The notes under the pieces are model-generated. The model searched no databases, had not been told where the DNA came from, and was given only the letters and a program-made list of their open reading frames with translations. Below are positions 7,032 to 16,703 of a stretch of DNA of 55,759 bases, one piece after another; the first letter of the stretch is position 1, and the number at the start of each line of letters is the position of its first letter. This DNA comes from Gammaproteobacteria bacterium (lineage in GTDB: Bacteria > Pseudomonadota > Gammaproteobacteria > Steroidobacterales > Steroidobacteraceae): assembly GCA_016874295.1 (NCBI GenBank), contig VGUH01000020.1, forward strand, positions 1 through 55,759. The letters run 5' to 3'. The position numbers were made by a program, and so were the translations under genes.

Positions 7032-8752
7032 GCGGCCCTCCTGCGCAGCCGGCCGAGCGCGGCGAGGATCTCGGCGGGGCGGAACGGCAGGGGCCCGGGC
7101 CGGCGCAGGCTGTGCGTCTCGCACTGCAGCTCGCAATCGGCGCGCAAATAGCGCAGGAACTGGCCGCCGTGGTTCTGCTCGACGACCAGCACGCGCTTGA
7201 CGCCCTGCAGCGCCCGCTTCAGGCGCTCGGGCTGCGCAGGCGAAAGCAGGCGCACGGAAACCAGCCGGGCCTGCGCGCCGTCGGCGCGCGCGCGGGCCAG
7301 CGCCTCGCGCGCCGGGCCGGTGCACGAGCCGAAGGTCAGGATCGCGGTATCGCCTTCGCCCTCCACGGTCGCCCAGTCCTCGCCGGGGTCGAACTGCGCG
7401 AGCTTGCGCGCGCGCTTCTCCACCTGCGCGAGGTGGTCGGCGGCCTGCGACGACGGCAACCCGCGCTCGTTGTGCTCCAGGCCGTCGGCCGTGTAAGTCG
7501 TGCCGCGCGTGCCCGGGATCGCCATCGGCGAGACGCCCGACTCGGTGATCGCGTAGCGTTTGTAGGTATCCGATCCGGTCGCACGATTTCTAGGGAAAAT
7601 CGTCTGAGGCAAAACCGGAGCCTCGACCACCCCTCTTGCCTGGCCGAAGTACTGGTCCGAGAGCACGATCGCGGGCACCTGCAGCGATTCGGCGATCTGC
7701 ACCGCCCAGGCGGTCGCGTTGGCGCAGTCGGCGAGGGAGTTCGGCGCGAGCACTACGTGCGGCGCGTCGCCGTGCATGCCGTAGAGCGCGATGTTCAGGT
7801 CGGCCTGCTCGGCCTTGGTGGCGATGCCGGTGGAGGGGCCGGTGCGCATCACGTCCACCACCACGATCGGGATCTCCGCGGCGACGCCCAGGCCGATCGA
7901 CTCGGTCATCAGCGCGAGGCCGGGCCCCGAAGTCGCGGTCAGCGACGGCACGCCGCCATAGGAGGCGCCGAGGATCATGTTGATCGAGGCGAGTTCGTCC
8001 TCGGCTTGCACCATCGCGCCGCCGACCTTGACGATCGCGGGCGGGAGCCATTCGAGCAGCTCGGTGGCCGGAGTGATCGGGTAGGCGGCGACGAAGCGCA
8101 CGCCCGCGTGCAGCGCGCCGTAGCCCGCCGCCTCGTTGCCGGTGACCAGCCATTGGCCCGCCCGCGGCTGCGCCGGGCGCAGCGCGTAGGAGGGCAGACC
8201 TGCAGCCTGCGCCATGCCCAGCTTCGCTGCAGCGAGGCCTGCCTCGAGTCCCTTCTTCTTCATGCTGCGCCGCAATGCGCGCTCGAGCGCCTCGGCGGGC
8301 AGGCCGACCAGGCCCGCGAGCACACCAAGCGCGACCATGTTCGGCCAGCCGTCGGCGATGCCCTTGGCGAGCTTCCTGAGGGGCACCTGGGCCTGCTGCG
8401 CGCCGCTGCGCGCGAACACCTCCGGCACCTGGCCTTGCTCCGGATCGCCGAGAATCACGCTGCCCGCGGCGAGCGGCAGCTCGGCGGCGAAGCGCTGCAC
8501 GTTCTGCCAGTCGATGGCGGCGAGCACGTCGACGCGGTCGTCCTGCCCGTCGGTGGGGAAGGTGGCGATGCGCAGCATGGCGGCGGCCTCGCCGCCGCGG
8601 ATCTGCGGGCCGCTGGTGCGCGTCATGATCGCGCAGTAGCCGGCGAGCGCGGCGGCCTCCAGCAGCAGGTTGCCGGCCGTCATCACGCCCGCGCCGCCGC
8701 TGCCGGCCAGCGCGAGGGAGACCGAGTCCCGCGATGCTGCAGTATCATGCAT
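7028..8752 (-). CDS. korA: 2-oxoglutarate:ferredoxin oxidoreductase, fused gamma-alpha subunit
   Basis: The 574-residue protein fuses the gamma domain (about 1-190, GSGGAGVMTAGNLL and TRTSGPQIRGGEAA) to the alpha/pyrimidine-binding domain (about 205-574, YPITPATELLEW and TSGPGLALMTESIG). This is the layout of Thauera KorA. ATG 8752 is preferred because a GGAGG lies 8 bases upstream; an ATG seven codons earlier lacks one. It is first gene of a five-gene operon (korA-korB-ferritin-like-RidA-SDR) that diverges from the bcr operon. An FNR-like site lies in the 122-bp gap. A short stretch near 7568-7625 uses unusually AT-rich codons. Confidence 0.94.
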   Translation of the reverse strand: MHDTAASRDSVSLALAGSGGAGVMTAGNLLLEAAALAGYCAIMTRTSGPQIRGGEAAAMLRIATFPTDGQDDRVDVLAAIDWQNVQRFAAELPLAAGSVILGDPEQGQVPEVFARSGAQQAQVPLRKLAKGIADGWPNMVALGVLAGLVGLPAEALERALRRSMKKKGLEAGLAAAKLGMAQAAGLPSYALRPAQPRAGQWLVTGNEAAGYGALHAGVRFVAAYPITPATELLEWLPPAIVKVGGAMVQAEDELASINMILGASYGGVPSLTATSGPGLALMTESIGLGVAAEIPIVVVDVMRTGPSTGIATKAEQADLNIALYGMHGDAPHVVLAPNSLADCANATAWAVQIAESLQVPAIVLSDQYFGQARGVVEAPVLPQTIFPRNRATGSDTYKRYAITESGVSPMAIPGTRGTTYTADGLEHNERGLPSSQAADHLAQVEKRARKLAQFDPGEDWATVEGEGDTAILTFGSCTGPAREALARARADGAQARLVSVRLLSPAQPERLKRALQGVKRVLVVEQNHGGQFLRYLRADCELQCETHSLRRPGPLPFRPAEILAALGRLRRRAA

Positions 8753-8798
8753 AAGAACCCTCCGTCGGTGCAATTTGCCTCATGTCTTTAAAAAAACT

Positions 8799-8812
8799 TT
8801 GAACTAGATCAA
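8799..8812 (+). promoter_or_regulatory. FNR/AcpR-type operator between korA and oah-bcr
   Basis: It reads TTGAACTAGATCAA, one mismatch to TTGAT-N4-ATCAA. It is 62 bp upstream of the oah start and 46 bp upstream of the korA start, so it could serve both divergent operons. In Azoarcus sp. CIB the FNR-like AcpR controls the comparable bzd promoter through such a box. Confidence 0.65.
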
Positions 8813-8874
8813 ATCGGGCTGCTTTCGCTCGGCGTATCACTGCTTCCCAGCAGCCAAACCTCGGGAGGCGGGAC

Positions 8875-9984
8875 ATGGGCAAGACCGAAACGGCGTTCCT
8901 CAAGAACCACGATCTGGCACCGCTGCAGGGCGGCGCCGTGCGCTACGAGCTGCGGCCGGCGAAGCGGCCCGACGGCAGCGTGGCCGAAGGCCTGTTCAAC
9001 GCCTGGATCACCCTGGACAACCAGGCCCAGTACAACTCCTACACCACCGAGATGGTCAAGGCGGTGATCCTCGCCTTCCGCGCCGCCTCGGCCGCGCGCG
9101 ACGTCAGCTGCGTGGTGTTCACCGGCGCGGGCGACAAGGCCTTCTGTACCGGCGGCAACACCAAGGAGTACGCCGAGTACTACGCCGGCCACCCTCAGGA
9201 GTACCGGCAGTACATGCGGCTGTTCAACGACATGGTCTCGGCGATCCTCGCCTGCGACAAGCCCGTGATCTGCCGCGTCAACGGCATGCGCATCGGCGGC
9301 GGCCAGGAGATCGGCATGGCCTGCGACTTCTCCGTGGCGCAGGACCTGGCGCGCTTCGGCCAGGCCGGCCCGAAGCACGGCTCGGCGCCGATCGGCGGCG
9401 CCACCGACTTCCTCCCCGTCGTGTCCGGGGCCGAGCGCGCCATGGCGGCCTGCGTGCTGTGCGAGCCGTTCTCGGCGCACGAGGCCTACCACATGGGCAT
9501 CCTCACCGACATCGTCCCGGCGCTGAAGGTGGACGGCAAGTACGTCGCCAACCCGCTGGTCGAGACGCAGAGGGTTTATGACGAGTTCGGGCGGATTGCG
9601 TTCGGAAAGTCCAAGACGGGTGCTGAATTGCAGCAGGGCAAAGAGCTGATGAAGAAGGGCAAGGTGGACCTTTCGATGCTCGACGCCAAGGTCGAGGAGC
9701 TGTGCGCCAAGATCCTGCTCACCTTCCCGGACTGCACCACCAAGACGCTCGAGGAGCTGCGCAAGCCCAAGCTGGACGCCTGGAACCGCAACAAGGAGAA
9801 CTCGCGCGCCTGGCTGGCGCTGAACATGATGACCGAGGCGCGCGCGGGTTTCACCGCCTTCAACGAGGGCAGCAAGGACGACCGCGAGGTCGACTTCGTG
9901 CTGCTGCGCCAGAAGCTCGCGGCCGGCGAGGGCTGGGCCGGCGGGCTGCACGAGGCCATCCAGCCGCACGCCAAGCGCGGCTGA
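8875..9984 (+). CDS. oah: 6-oxocyclohex-1-ene-1-carbonyl-CoA hydrolase
   Basis: The 369-residue crotonase-family enzyme is longer than ordinary enoyl-CoA hydratases and matches the Oah/BzdY length (about 375). Oxyanion-hole motifs are visible as FTGAGDKAFCTGGNTKEY and NGMRIGGGQEIGMACDF. Oah adds two waters to 6-oxocyclohexenecarbonyl-CoA and opens the ring to 3-hydroxypimelyl-CoA, the last step of the upper benzoyl-CoA pathway. A strong GGGAGG lies about 8 bases before ATG 8875. It is first in the oah-dch-bcrCBAD-fdx operon. A short patch with AT-rich codons occurs near 9570-9640. Confidence 0.95.
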   Translation: MGKTETAFLKNHDLAPLQGGAVRYELRPAKRPDGSVAEGLFNAWITLDNQAQYNSYTTEMVKAVILAFRAASAARDVSCVVFTGAGDKAFCTGGNTKEYAEYYAGHPQEYRQYMRLFNDMVSAILACDKPVICRVNGMRIGGGQEIGMACDFSVAQDLARFGQAGPKHGSAPIGGATDFLPVVSGAERAMAACVLCEPFSAHEAYHMGILTDIVPALKVDGKYVANPLVETQRVYDEFGRIAFGKSKTGAELQQGKELMKKGKVDLSMLDAKVEELCAKILLTFPDCTTKTLEELRKPKLDAWNRNKENSRAWLALNMMTEARAGFTAFNEGSKDDREVDFVLLRQKLAAGEGWAGGLHEAIQPHAKRG

Positions 9985-9991
9985 GCGGGCC

Positions 9992-10762
9992 ATGACGGAG
10001 GGACCGCTCAAAGTCTGGCTGGAGCGCGGCGGCGCGCTGCTGCGCCTGCGCCTCGCGCGCCCGAAGGCGAACATCCTCGACGCCGGGATGATCTCCGCCC
10101 TGCGCGGGAGCTTCTCCAATTACCGGACCAACAACGGCCTGCTGGCGGCGCTGGTGGACCACGAGGGGCCGCACTTCTCGTTCGGCGCGAGCGTGGAGGA
10201 GCACCTGCCGCAGCACTGCGAGAAGATGCTCAAGGGCTTCCACGCGCTGCTCGGCGCGATGCTGGAATGGCCCAAGCCCATCCTCGTTGCGGCGGGCGGC
10301 CAGTGCCTGGGCGGCGGGCTGGAGTTCGCCAGCGCGGGCAGCCTGCTGTTCGCCGCGCCCGGCGCGCAGTTCGGCCAGCCCGAGATGAAGCTCGGCGTGT
10401 TCGCGCCGGCCGCCTCGGTGCTGCTGCCGCTGCGCATCGGCCAGGCGCGTGCCGAGGACCTGCTGCTGTCCGGGCGCTCGATCGACGCGCCGACGGCGCA
10501 GGCCTGGGGCCTCGTCAACGCCGTCGCCGACGACCCGTCCGCGGCCGCGCTCGAGTACTTCGACAAGCACCTCGCCGACAAGAGCGCCGCGGCGCTCGCG
10601 TTCGCGCAGCGCGCGGCCCGCAACGGCTTCGCCGAGCTGGCGCGCGCGCGGCTCGACGAGGTCGAGGAGCTCTACCTGGAGCGCCTGATGGAGACGCACG
10701 ACGCCAACGAGGGCCTGCAGGCCTTCATGGAGAAACGCCAGCCGAAATGGGAGCACCGATGA
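9992..10762 (+). CDS. dch: Cyclohexa-1,5-diene-1-carbonyl-CoA hydratase
   Basis: The 256-residue crotonase-family protein matches Dch in length. Motifs include FSFGASVEEHLP and GGQCLGGGLEFASAGS around the oxyanion hole, and FGQPEMKLGVFAP. Dch hydrates the dienoyl-CoA product of benzoyl-CoA reductase to 6-hydroxycyclohex-1-ene-1-carbonyl-CoA. It begins 7 bp after oah and its stop overlaps the bcrC start (ATGA). The downstream dehydrogenase had, usual in Thauera, is not between dch and oah here. Confidence 0.94.
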   Translation: MTEGPLKVWLERGGALLRLRLARPKANILDAGMISALRGSFSNYRTNNGLLAALVDHEGPHFSFGASVEEHLPQHCEKMLKGFHALLGAMLEWPKPILVAAGGQCLGGGLEFASAGSLLFAAPGAQFGQPEMKLGVFAPAASVLLPLRIGQARAEDLLLSGRSIDAPTAQAWGLVNAVADDPSAAALEYFDKHLADKSAAALAFAQRAARNGFAELARARLDEVEELYLERLMETHDANEGLQAFMEKRQPKWEHR

Positions 10763-11940
10763 GCACGAAGGAGAACCGCGTTACGGAAATCATCTCGCGC
10801 TGCTCGGCGCTGTTCGAGGACCTCGAGTTCGGCGCCGTGAAGAAGTGGAAGGCGGCCGCGCCGGGACGCAAGGCGATCGGCTACATGCCGGTCTACGTGC
10901 CGCACGAGATCGTGCACGCCGCCGGCATGCTGCCGGTGGGCATCTTCGGCGGCGGCGACCAGCTCGAGGTGATCCAGGGCGACGCCTACTACCAGAGCTA
11001 CATCTGCCGCATTCCGCGCTCCACCGTCGAGCTCGGTCTCACCGGGCGGCTGGACTGCCTGGACGGCATGCTGTTCCCGTCCACCTGCGACGTGATCCGC
11101 AACCTGTCCGGCATGTGGCAGATCATGTTCAAGAACAAGTACGTGCGCTACGTCGACGTGCCGCAGGACTACGACGACGCGGTCGGCGGCCAGTTCTACA
11201 TCCACGAGATGCAGCAGATCCGCGAGGACCTGGGCAAGCTCGCCGGGAGGCCGGTCACCGACGAAGCGCTGCGCGCCTCGATCGTCGTCTACAACGCGCA
11301 CCGCAAGGCGATTCGCGACCTGTACGCCTACCGCGCCGCCAAGCCCTGGCAGGCGCCGACCGCCGAGGTCTACCTGCTGCTGCGCGCCGGCTGCGTGCTG
11401 CCGCCCGAGGAGCACACCCGGCTGGTGCACGACTACCTGGCCGCCTGCGAGACCCAGCAGCGGCCCAAGCGCGACAACGCGCGCGTGGTCGTGACCGGTC
11501 CGTTCTGCGAGCAGCCGCCGCTGGGCCTGATCAAGTCGATCGAGATGTCGGGCTGCTACATCGTCGACGACGAGTTCATGCTCGCCTTCCGCTGGCTGAT
11601 GGACGAAGTGGAGGAGACCGGCGACCCGATGCAGGCGCTGTCGAAGGCATTCCTGCACCGCTCCGCGCAGAGCTCCTCCAAGTACGACGCGCGCAAGGAG
11701 GACAAGGGCCGCTTCCTTCTGCACCAGGTCAAGAGCCGCGGCGCCGAGGGCGTGGTGTTCGCCGCGCCGTCTTTCTGCGACCCGGCGCTGCTCGAGCGGC
11801 CGATGCTGCAGGAGATCCTCGCCAGGCACAAGATTCCCTACACCGCGTTCAAGTACGCCGAGAACACCGGCCAGATGGCCCCGATCCGGGAGCAGGCCGG
11901 CACCTTCGCCGACTCGATCAAATTGTGGAGCGCCGCATGA
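10759..11940 (+). CDS. bcrC: Benzoyl-CoA reductase subunit C
   Basis: The 393-residue protein belongs to the HgdB/BcrB-BcrC family. It has GYMPVYVPHEIVHAAGMLPVG near the N-terminus, a CDVIRNLSG segment and a late VFAAPSFCDPALLERP. BcrB and BcrC form the ring-reducing module of class I (ATP-dependent) benzoyl-CoA reductase, receiving electrons from the BcrA/BcrD activator module. The start ATG overlaps dch (ATGA) and the stop overlaps bcrB. The gene order C-B-A-D matches the Thauera-type enzyme rather than the bzd type. Confidence 0.97.
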   Translation: MSTKENRVTEIISRCSALFEDLEFGAVKKWKAAAPGRKAIGYMPVYVPHEIVHAAGMLPVGIFGGGDQLEVIQGDAYYQSYICRIPRSTVELGLTGRLDCLDGMLFPSTCDVIRNLSGMWQIMFKNKYVRYVDVPQDYDDAVGGQFYIHEMQQIREDLGKLAGRPVTDEALRASIVVYNAHRKAIRDLYAYRAAKPWQAPTAEVYLLLRAGCVLPPEEHTRLVHDYLAACETQQRPKRDNARVVVTGPFCEQPPLGLIKSIEMSGCYIVDDEFMLAFRWLMDEVEETGDPMQALSKAFLHRSAQSSSKYDARKEDKGRFLLHQVKSRGAEGVVFAAPSFCDPALLERPMLQEILARHKIPYTAFKYAENTGQMAPIREQAGTFADSIKLWSAA

Positions 11941-13226
11941 ACACTGCAGTCAAGAAGCAGGTTCAAAAAGAGGATGCGATGTGGCTGCAGAAAGAGCTCA
12001 TCAACCGCAACTACCACGAGCTCGCCACCGCACGCGAACACAATCGCAAGGTGTCGGCCACCTTCGTGCCGGGCAACCTGAACGAGCTGCTGATGTGCTT
12101 CGACTTCGCGCGCAGCCTGCCCGAGACCAACGCGCTGCAGAACGGCATGCGCAAGAAATCGGGCAAGATGATCATGGACGCCGAGCGCGACGGCCACTCG
12201 GAGGACGTCTGCACCTACGTCAAGGCCGACCTCGGCATGATGCTGCAGGGGCAGGTCGGCCCGACCGGCGACCCGCTGCCGCACCCCGACATCCTGCTGC
12301 TGTCGTACACCGGCTGCTTCACGTTCATGAAGTGGTTCGAGCTGGTGCGCCAGAAGTACAACTGCGAGACCGTGATGCTGCACGTGCCCTACCAGGGCGA
12401 CGGCAAGGTGTCGCCGGCGATGCGCGACTACGTCGTCAAGCAGCTCAAGGAGAAGGTGATCCCCTCGCTGGAGAAGGTCTCGGGCGTCAAGTTCGACATC
12501 GACCGGCTGCGCCAGTACATGCGCGAGTCGGTGAAGGCCGAGGAGAACCTGGTGCGCGTGCTGCAGTCGGCCAAGCAGCGGCCCTCGCCGATCGACGGGT
12601 ATTTCGGCGCGGTCTACTACATCGGGCCGATGTTCACCGCCTTCCGCGGCATGCCGGAGGCGACGCGCTACTACGACACGCTCTGGGCCGAGGTCGAGCA
12701 GCGCATGCGCGAGAAGAAGGGCCCGGTCACCCCCGAGGGCGAGATCGCCGAGGAGAAGTACCGCCTCGTGGTCGAAGGACCGCCCAACTGGACCAGCTTC
12801 CGCGACTTCTGGAAGATGTTCGCCGACGAGGGCGCGGTGGTCGTCGCCTCGACCTACGCCAAGGTCGGCGGCGTCTACGACTTCGGCTTCCGCCACGACC
12901 CGGAGCGGCCGCTCGAGTCGCTCGCCGAGTACTGCCTCGGCTGCTACACCAACCTGAACTTCCCGCAGCGCATCGACATGATCTGCCGCTACATGGACGA
13001 GTACCAGGCCGACGGGCTGCTGATCAACTCGATCAAGAGCTGCAACAGCTTCTCCGCCGGCCAGCTGCTGATCCTGCGCGAGGTCGAGAAGCGCACCGGC
13101 AAGCCGGCCGCGTTCATCGAGACCGACCTCGTCGACCCGCGCTACTTCTCGGCGGCCAACGTGAAGAACCGCCTGGAGAGCTACTTCCAGATGATCAAGC
13201 AGAAACGCACGGCCGGGGCGCACTGA
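11937..13226 (+). CDS. bcrB: Benzoyl-CoA reductase subunit B
   Basis: The 429-residue HgdB-family subunit is close to Thauera BcrB in length. Visible features are [48 protein letters not shown] and [14 protein letters not shown], which carry Cys residues of the kind that ligate clusters in this family. Together with BcrC it binds benzoyl-CoA and carries out the Birch-like two-electron ring reduction. The start ATG overlaps bcrC (ATGA), and bcrA begins 1 bp after its stop. Confidence 0.97.
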   Translation: MNTAVKKQVQKEDAMWLQKELINRNYHELATAREHNRKVSATFVPGNLNELLMCFDFARSLPETNALQNGMRKKSGKMIMDAERDGHSEDVCTYVKADLGMMLQGQVGPTGDPLPHPDILLLSYTGCFTFMKWFELVRQKYNCETVMLHVPYQGDGKVSPAMRDYVVKQLKEKVIPSLEKVSGVKFDIDRLRQYMRESVKAEENLVRVLQSAKQRPSPIDGYFGAVYYIGPMFTAFRGMPEATRYYDTLWAEVEQRMREKKGPVTPEGEIAEEKYRLVVEGPPNWTSFRDFWKMFADEGAVVVASTYAKVGGVYDFGFRHDPERPLESLAEYCLGCYTNLNFPQRIDMICRYMDEYQADGLLINSIKSCNSFSAGQLLILREVEKRTGKPAAFIETDLVDPRYFSAANVKNRLESYFQMIKQKRTAGAH

Positions 13227-13227
13227 C

Positions 13228-14574
13228 ATGAAATGCTTCATCGGCATCGACCTGGGCTCCACCACCACCAAGGCGGTGGTCATCGACGAGTCGCGCAGCG
13301 TGCTCGGGCGCGGCATCACCAACTCGCGCTCCAACTACGACACCGCGGCGTCGATCGCCAAGCAGGAGGCGATGGTGGCGGCGCGCTTCCACCTGTTCCG
13401 CGAGGCGCTGGCGAAGGGCGGCGCGCTGAACGGCGGGCTGGAGGACTTCATCGCGCAGCTGGAGCGCGACTTCCGCCTCGAGCAGTTCCTCGAGCAGCTC
13501 GCCGACCTGGAACAGGTCTGCGGTCGCAACGTCGCCAACGCGCGCTTCGGCGACGCCGCGAAGGGCGTCGCCGCGGCGCTGGTCGAGGTGTTCAAGCGGC
13601 TGCGCGAGGAAGCGCCGACGCTGTTCGCGCCCGGCGCCAAGCGCAAGAGCGACTTCTTCCGCGACATCGCCGGCAGCCGCTACCTCGCGGTCAGCGAGCA
13701 GGTGGCCAAGGACGCCGGCCTGCGCTACGACATGCTGCTCAACGTCTTCGACCGCTCCATCATCGAAGTCGAGAACCGGGTCTACGCCGACGCGGTCAAG
13801 GGGCACCTGCTGGATGCGCTCGAGCGAACCTTCGTGGCCCTGCCGGGCACGCGGAAGTTCGCGGAGAAGATCCGCAATCCGATCCAGTCGGTGATCGACA
13901 CGGCGCTGGAGGAGACCTACGTGGTGGGCACCGGCTATGGCCGCGCGCGGCTGCCGTTCTCCAAGGAGCACATCCGCTCCGAGATCCTCTGCCACGGCCT
14001 CGGCGCGCACGTCATGTACCCGAGCACCGCGACCGTGCTGGACATCGGCGGGCAGGACACCAAGGCGATCCAGGTCGACAAGCACGGCATCGTCGAGTCG
14101 TTCCAGATGAACGACCGCTGCGCCGCCGGCTGCGGGCGCTACCTCGGCTACATCGCCGATGAGATGAACATGGGCCTGCACGAGCTGGGGCCCCTGGCGA
14201 TGAAGGCGACCAAGACGGTACGCATCAACTCCACCTGCACGGTGTTCGCGGGCGCCGAGCTGCGCGACCGGCTGTCGCTGGGCGAGAAGCGCGAGGACAT
14301 CATGGCCGGGCTGCACCGCGCCATCATCCTGCGCGCGATGTCGATCCTCGCGCGCTCGGGCGGCATCCGCAACGAGTTCACCTTCACCGGCGGCGTGGCC
14401 AAGAACGAGGCCGCGGTCAAGGCGCTCACCGGCCTGGTGCGCGAGAACTACGGCGAGCTGACGCTCAACATCAACCCCGACTCCATCTACACGGGCGCGC
14501 TCGGCGGCGCGACCTTCGCCTGGCGGGCGGTGATGGAGGAGGGCAAGGCGGCCGAGCACCGGGAGGCGGCATGA
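13228..14574 (+). CDS. bcrA: Benzoyl-CoA reductase subunit A (ASKHA ATPase)
   Basis: The 448-residue ASKHA-fold ATPase has phosphate-1 motif [13 protein letters not shown] at the N-terminus, phosphate-2 [11 protein letters not shown], and CAAGCGRYL plus [11 protein letters not shown], whose cysteines ligate the [4Fe-4S] cluster bridging BcrA and BcrD. It couples ATP hydrolysis to raising electrons from ferredoxin to the potential needed for ring reduction. The central insertion relative to BcrD is typical of BcrA. Its stop overlaps the bcrD start (ATGA). Confidence 0.97.
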   Translation: MKCFIGIDLGSTTTKAVVIDESRSVLGRGITNSRSNYDTAASIAKQEAMVAARFHLFREALAKGGALNGGLEDFIAQLERDFRLEQFLEQLADLEQVCGRNVANARFGDAAKGVAAALVEVFKRLREEAPTLFAPGAKRKSDFFRDIAGSRYLAVSEQVAKDAGLRYDMLLNVFDRSIIEVENRVYADAVKGHLLDALERTFVALPGTRKFAEKIRNPIQSVIDTALEETYVVGTGYGRARLPFSKEHIRSEILCHGLGAHVMYPSTATVLDIGGQDTKAIQVDKHGIVESFQMNDRCAAGCGRYLGYIADEMNMGLHELGPLAMKATKTVRINSTCTVFAGAELRDRLSLGEKREDIMAGLHRAIILRAMSILARSGGIRNEFTFTGGVAKNEAAVKALTGLVRENYGELTLNINPDSIYTGALGGATFAWRAVMEEGKAAEHREAA

Positions 14575-15404
14575 GCGAGATCACCATCGGCATCGACATC
14601 GGCTCGGGAGCGGTGAAGACGGTCCTGTTCCGCGGCGAGCAATGGCTCGCCAAGCGCGTCGAGCGCATCCGCCGCCGCGACCCCCTGGAGCTGGCGCGGC
14701 AGGGCTTCGACGAAGTGCTCGAGGAAGCGAAGCTCAAGGAGAAGGACGTCAGCTACACCGCCACCACGGGCGAGGGCGAGAACGTCAAGTTCGCCACCGG
14801 GCACTTCTACTCGATGACCACGCACGCGCGCGGCGGGGTGTACCTGAACCCGGAGGCGCGCGCGGTGGTGGACATCGGCGCGCTCAACGGCCGCGCGATC
14901 TACATCGACGAGCGCGGCAAGGTGCTGTCGTACAAGATGACCAGCCAGTGCGCCTCGGGCTCGGGGCAGTTTCTCGAGAACATCGCGCGCTACCTCGGCG
15001 TCGCGGTCGAGGAGATCGGCACGCTGTCGAAGACCTCGAAGAACCCGGAGAAGGTCAGCTCGATCTGCGCGGTCCTGGCCGAGACCGACGTGATCAACAT
15101 GGTGTCGCGCGCCATCGCCACGCCCGACATCCTGAAGGGCATCCACATCTCGATGGCCTCGCGCCTCGTCAAGCTGCTCAAGGTCACGGGCATCACCAAG
15201 GGCACGGTGCTGCTCACCGGCGGCCTCGCGCTCGACGCCGGCCTGCTCGCCGCGCTGCAGGAGGAGCTGGTCAACGAGAAGATCAGCGGGCTCACGGCGG
15301 TCAGCCACCCGGACTCGATCCACGCCGGCGCGATCGGCGCCGCGCTCTGGGGCGCGTTCCGCCATCGCAAGCTGGCCGAGCTGCAGTCGCGCGCCGCGGC
15401 CTGA
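14571..15404 (+). CDS. bcrD: Benzoyl-CoA reductase subunit D (ASKHA ATPase)
   Basis: The 277-residue ASKHA ATPase is the shorter partner of BcrA. Motifs are [43 protein letters not shown] and [15 protein letters not shown], the last two holding the cluster cysteines. It forms the electron-activating heterodimer with BcrA. The start overlaps bcrA. A GGAGG-containing spacer of 16 bp separates it from the ferredoxin gene, which would donate its electrons. Confidence 0.97.
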   Translation: MSEITIGIDIGSGAVKTVLFRGEQWLAKRVERIRRRDPLELARQGFDEVLEEAKLKEKDVSYTATTGEGENVKFATGHFYSMTTHARGGVYLNPEARAVVDIGALNGRAIYIDERGKVLSYKMTSQCASGSGQFLENIARYLGVAVEEIGTLSKTSKNPEKVSSICAVLAETDVINMVSRAIATPDILKGIHISMASRLVKLLKVTGITKGTVLLTGGLALDAGLLAALQEELVNEKISGLTAVSHPDSIHAGAIGAALWGAFRHRKLAELQSRAAA

Positions 15405-15420
15405 ACCCTGGAGGAAGACC

Positions 15421-15663
15421 ATGGCCCTGCTGATCAACGAAGCCTGCACCCTCTGCGACGCCTGCGTCCCGGTCTGCCCGAACGAGGCGATCAAGTCCGG
15501 CGAGCCCTACGTCATCGATCCGCTGAAGTGCACCGAGTGCGTCGGCGCCAAGGACGAGCCGCAGTGCAAGCTGGTCTGCCCGTCGGACTGCATCGTGCCG
15601 AACCCGGATTTCGCCGAGACGCCCGAGCAGCTGCAGGCCAAATACGAGGCGCTCCATGGCTGA
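15421..15663 (+). CDS. fdx: 2[4Fe-4S] ferredoxin, electron donor to benzoyl-CoA reductase
   Basis: The 80-residue ferredoxin has two cluster-binding motifs: CTLCDACVPVCP near the N-terminus, and CTECVGAKDEPQCKLVCP with the long spacing typical of Alvin/Thauera-type 2[4Fe-4S] ferredoxins, plus a C-terminal extension. In Thauera this protein shuttles electrons from KorAB to BcrABCD. Its GGAGG ribosome site lies about 6 bases upstream of ATG 15421. The stop overlaps the next gene by 8 bp. Confidence 0.95.
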   Translation: MALLINEACTLCDACVPVCPNEAIKSGEPYVIDPLKCTECVGAKDEPQCKLVCPSDCIVPNPDFAETPEQLQAKYEALHG

Positions 15664-16693
15664 GACCGCCGCCAAGGCAAGACACCACGACCTGGCGGAT
15701 GCCGCGCAGGTGCGCGCGCTCGCGCCGCAGGACCTCGCCCGCGTCGAGGCGATCGACGCGCTCTGGCTGGGGCGGCCGCGCTCGCGCTACTTCGAGCGCC
15801 GCCTCGCGGCCGCGCAGCGCCAGCCGGGCCTGCACGTGCAGCTGGGCGCGGTGGTGGACGGCCGGCTGTGCGGCTTCGTGCTCGGCCGCGTCCTGGAGGG
15901 GGAATTCGGGCGCGCCGAGCCGGCGCTCAGGCTGGAAGCCATCGGCATCGACCCGGTGGCGGAGGGCCGTGGCCTCGGCCTGCGGCTCAACGAGGCGCTC
16001 GAGGCGGAGGCGCGCCGGCACGGCGTGCGCGAGCTGCGCACGGGCGCGCACTGGCGCGAGCACGGCATGCTCGGCTTCCTGGACCGCGCCGGCTGGTCGC
16101 TCGGGCGCAACTACGTGCTCGACTGCGCGCTCGCGGACGCGACCTGGGGCGGCGACCGCGAGATGCCCGTGAGCGGCCCGGTGGACACCGCGCCGCGCGA
16201 CCCGAACGACTATAGCGGCCCGGCGGGCAACGACTACGAGACGCTCGCGCGCGACGTCGGCGACATCGCCGTCCTGGGCATGGGCGACCTGGAGGGCATC
16301 CAGCGCATCGACCGGCGCCTTACCGGGCGGGACCGGGGCGCCTACCTGCGGCACGCGCTGGAGGAGGCGATGGCGGACTCCTCGGTGCGCGTCTCGCTCG
16401 CCGCGCGCGCCGACCAGGGGCTGGCCGGCTACGTGATGGCGCGCGTCGACCTGGGCGACTTCGGCCGCCGCGCGCCGGTGGCCGTCATCGACGCGATCGG
16501 CGTCGACCCGATGCGCAAGGAGCACGGCTTCGGCCACGCGCTGATGTCGCAGCTGTTCGTGAACCTGCGCGCGCTGGGCGTGGAGCGCATCGAGACCGTC
16601 GTCGCGCCGGACAACTTCGAGCTGCTGCACTTCTTCCTGTCCGCCGGGCTGCGCCCCTCCGACCGGCTGGCCTTCGCCAAGCGCCTCGGCTAG
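15656..16693 (+). CDS. Tandem GNAT acetyltransferase
   Basis: The 345-residue protein has two GNAT domains, roughly 18-165 and 200-340. Each carries an acetyl-CoA binding region: AIGIDPVAEGRGLGLRLNEA in the first, AIGVDPMRKEHGFGHALMSQ in the second. The first keeps the R/Q-x-x-G-x-G/A signature (GRGLG); the second is weaker (HGFG), so one half may be structural. It overlaps fdx and so belongs to the bcr operon. Acetylation control of acyl-CoA ligases is known in Rhodopseudomonas benzoate catabolism, so a regulatory target in this pathway is possible, but that is speculation. Confidence 0.85.
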   Translation: MAETAAKARHHDLADAAQVRALAPQDLARVEAIDALWLGRPRSRYFERRLAAAQRQPGLHVQLGAVVDGRLCGFVLGRVLEGEFGRAEPALRLEAIGIDPVAEGRGLGLRLNEALEAEARRHGVRELRTGAHWREHGMLGFLDRAGWSLGRNYVLDCALADATWGGDREMPVSGPVDTAPRDPNDYSGPAGNDYETLARDVGDIAVLGMGDLEGIQRIDRRLTGRDRGAYLRHALEEAMADSSVRVSLAARADQGLAGYVMARVDLGDFGRRAPVAVIDAIGVDPMRKEHGFGHALMSQLFVNLRALGVERIETVVAPDNFELLHFFLSAGLRPSDRLAFAKRLG

Positions 16694-16703
16694 CCGGCAG
16701 CGC

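Noticed and set aside
8753-8773. Seven-residue longer KorA start at 8773
   Set aside because: The GGAGG ribosome site lies inside that stretch, upstream of ATG 8752, which fits the shorter start.
10267-10758. Extended N-terminus for BcrC from an ORF starting at 10267
   Set aside because: That part is antiphase to dch; BcrC homology starts at MSTKENRV (ATG 10759), which overlaps the dch stop as ATGA.
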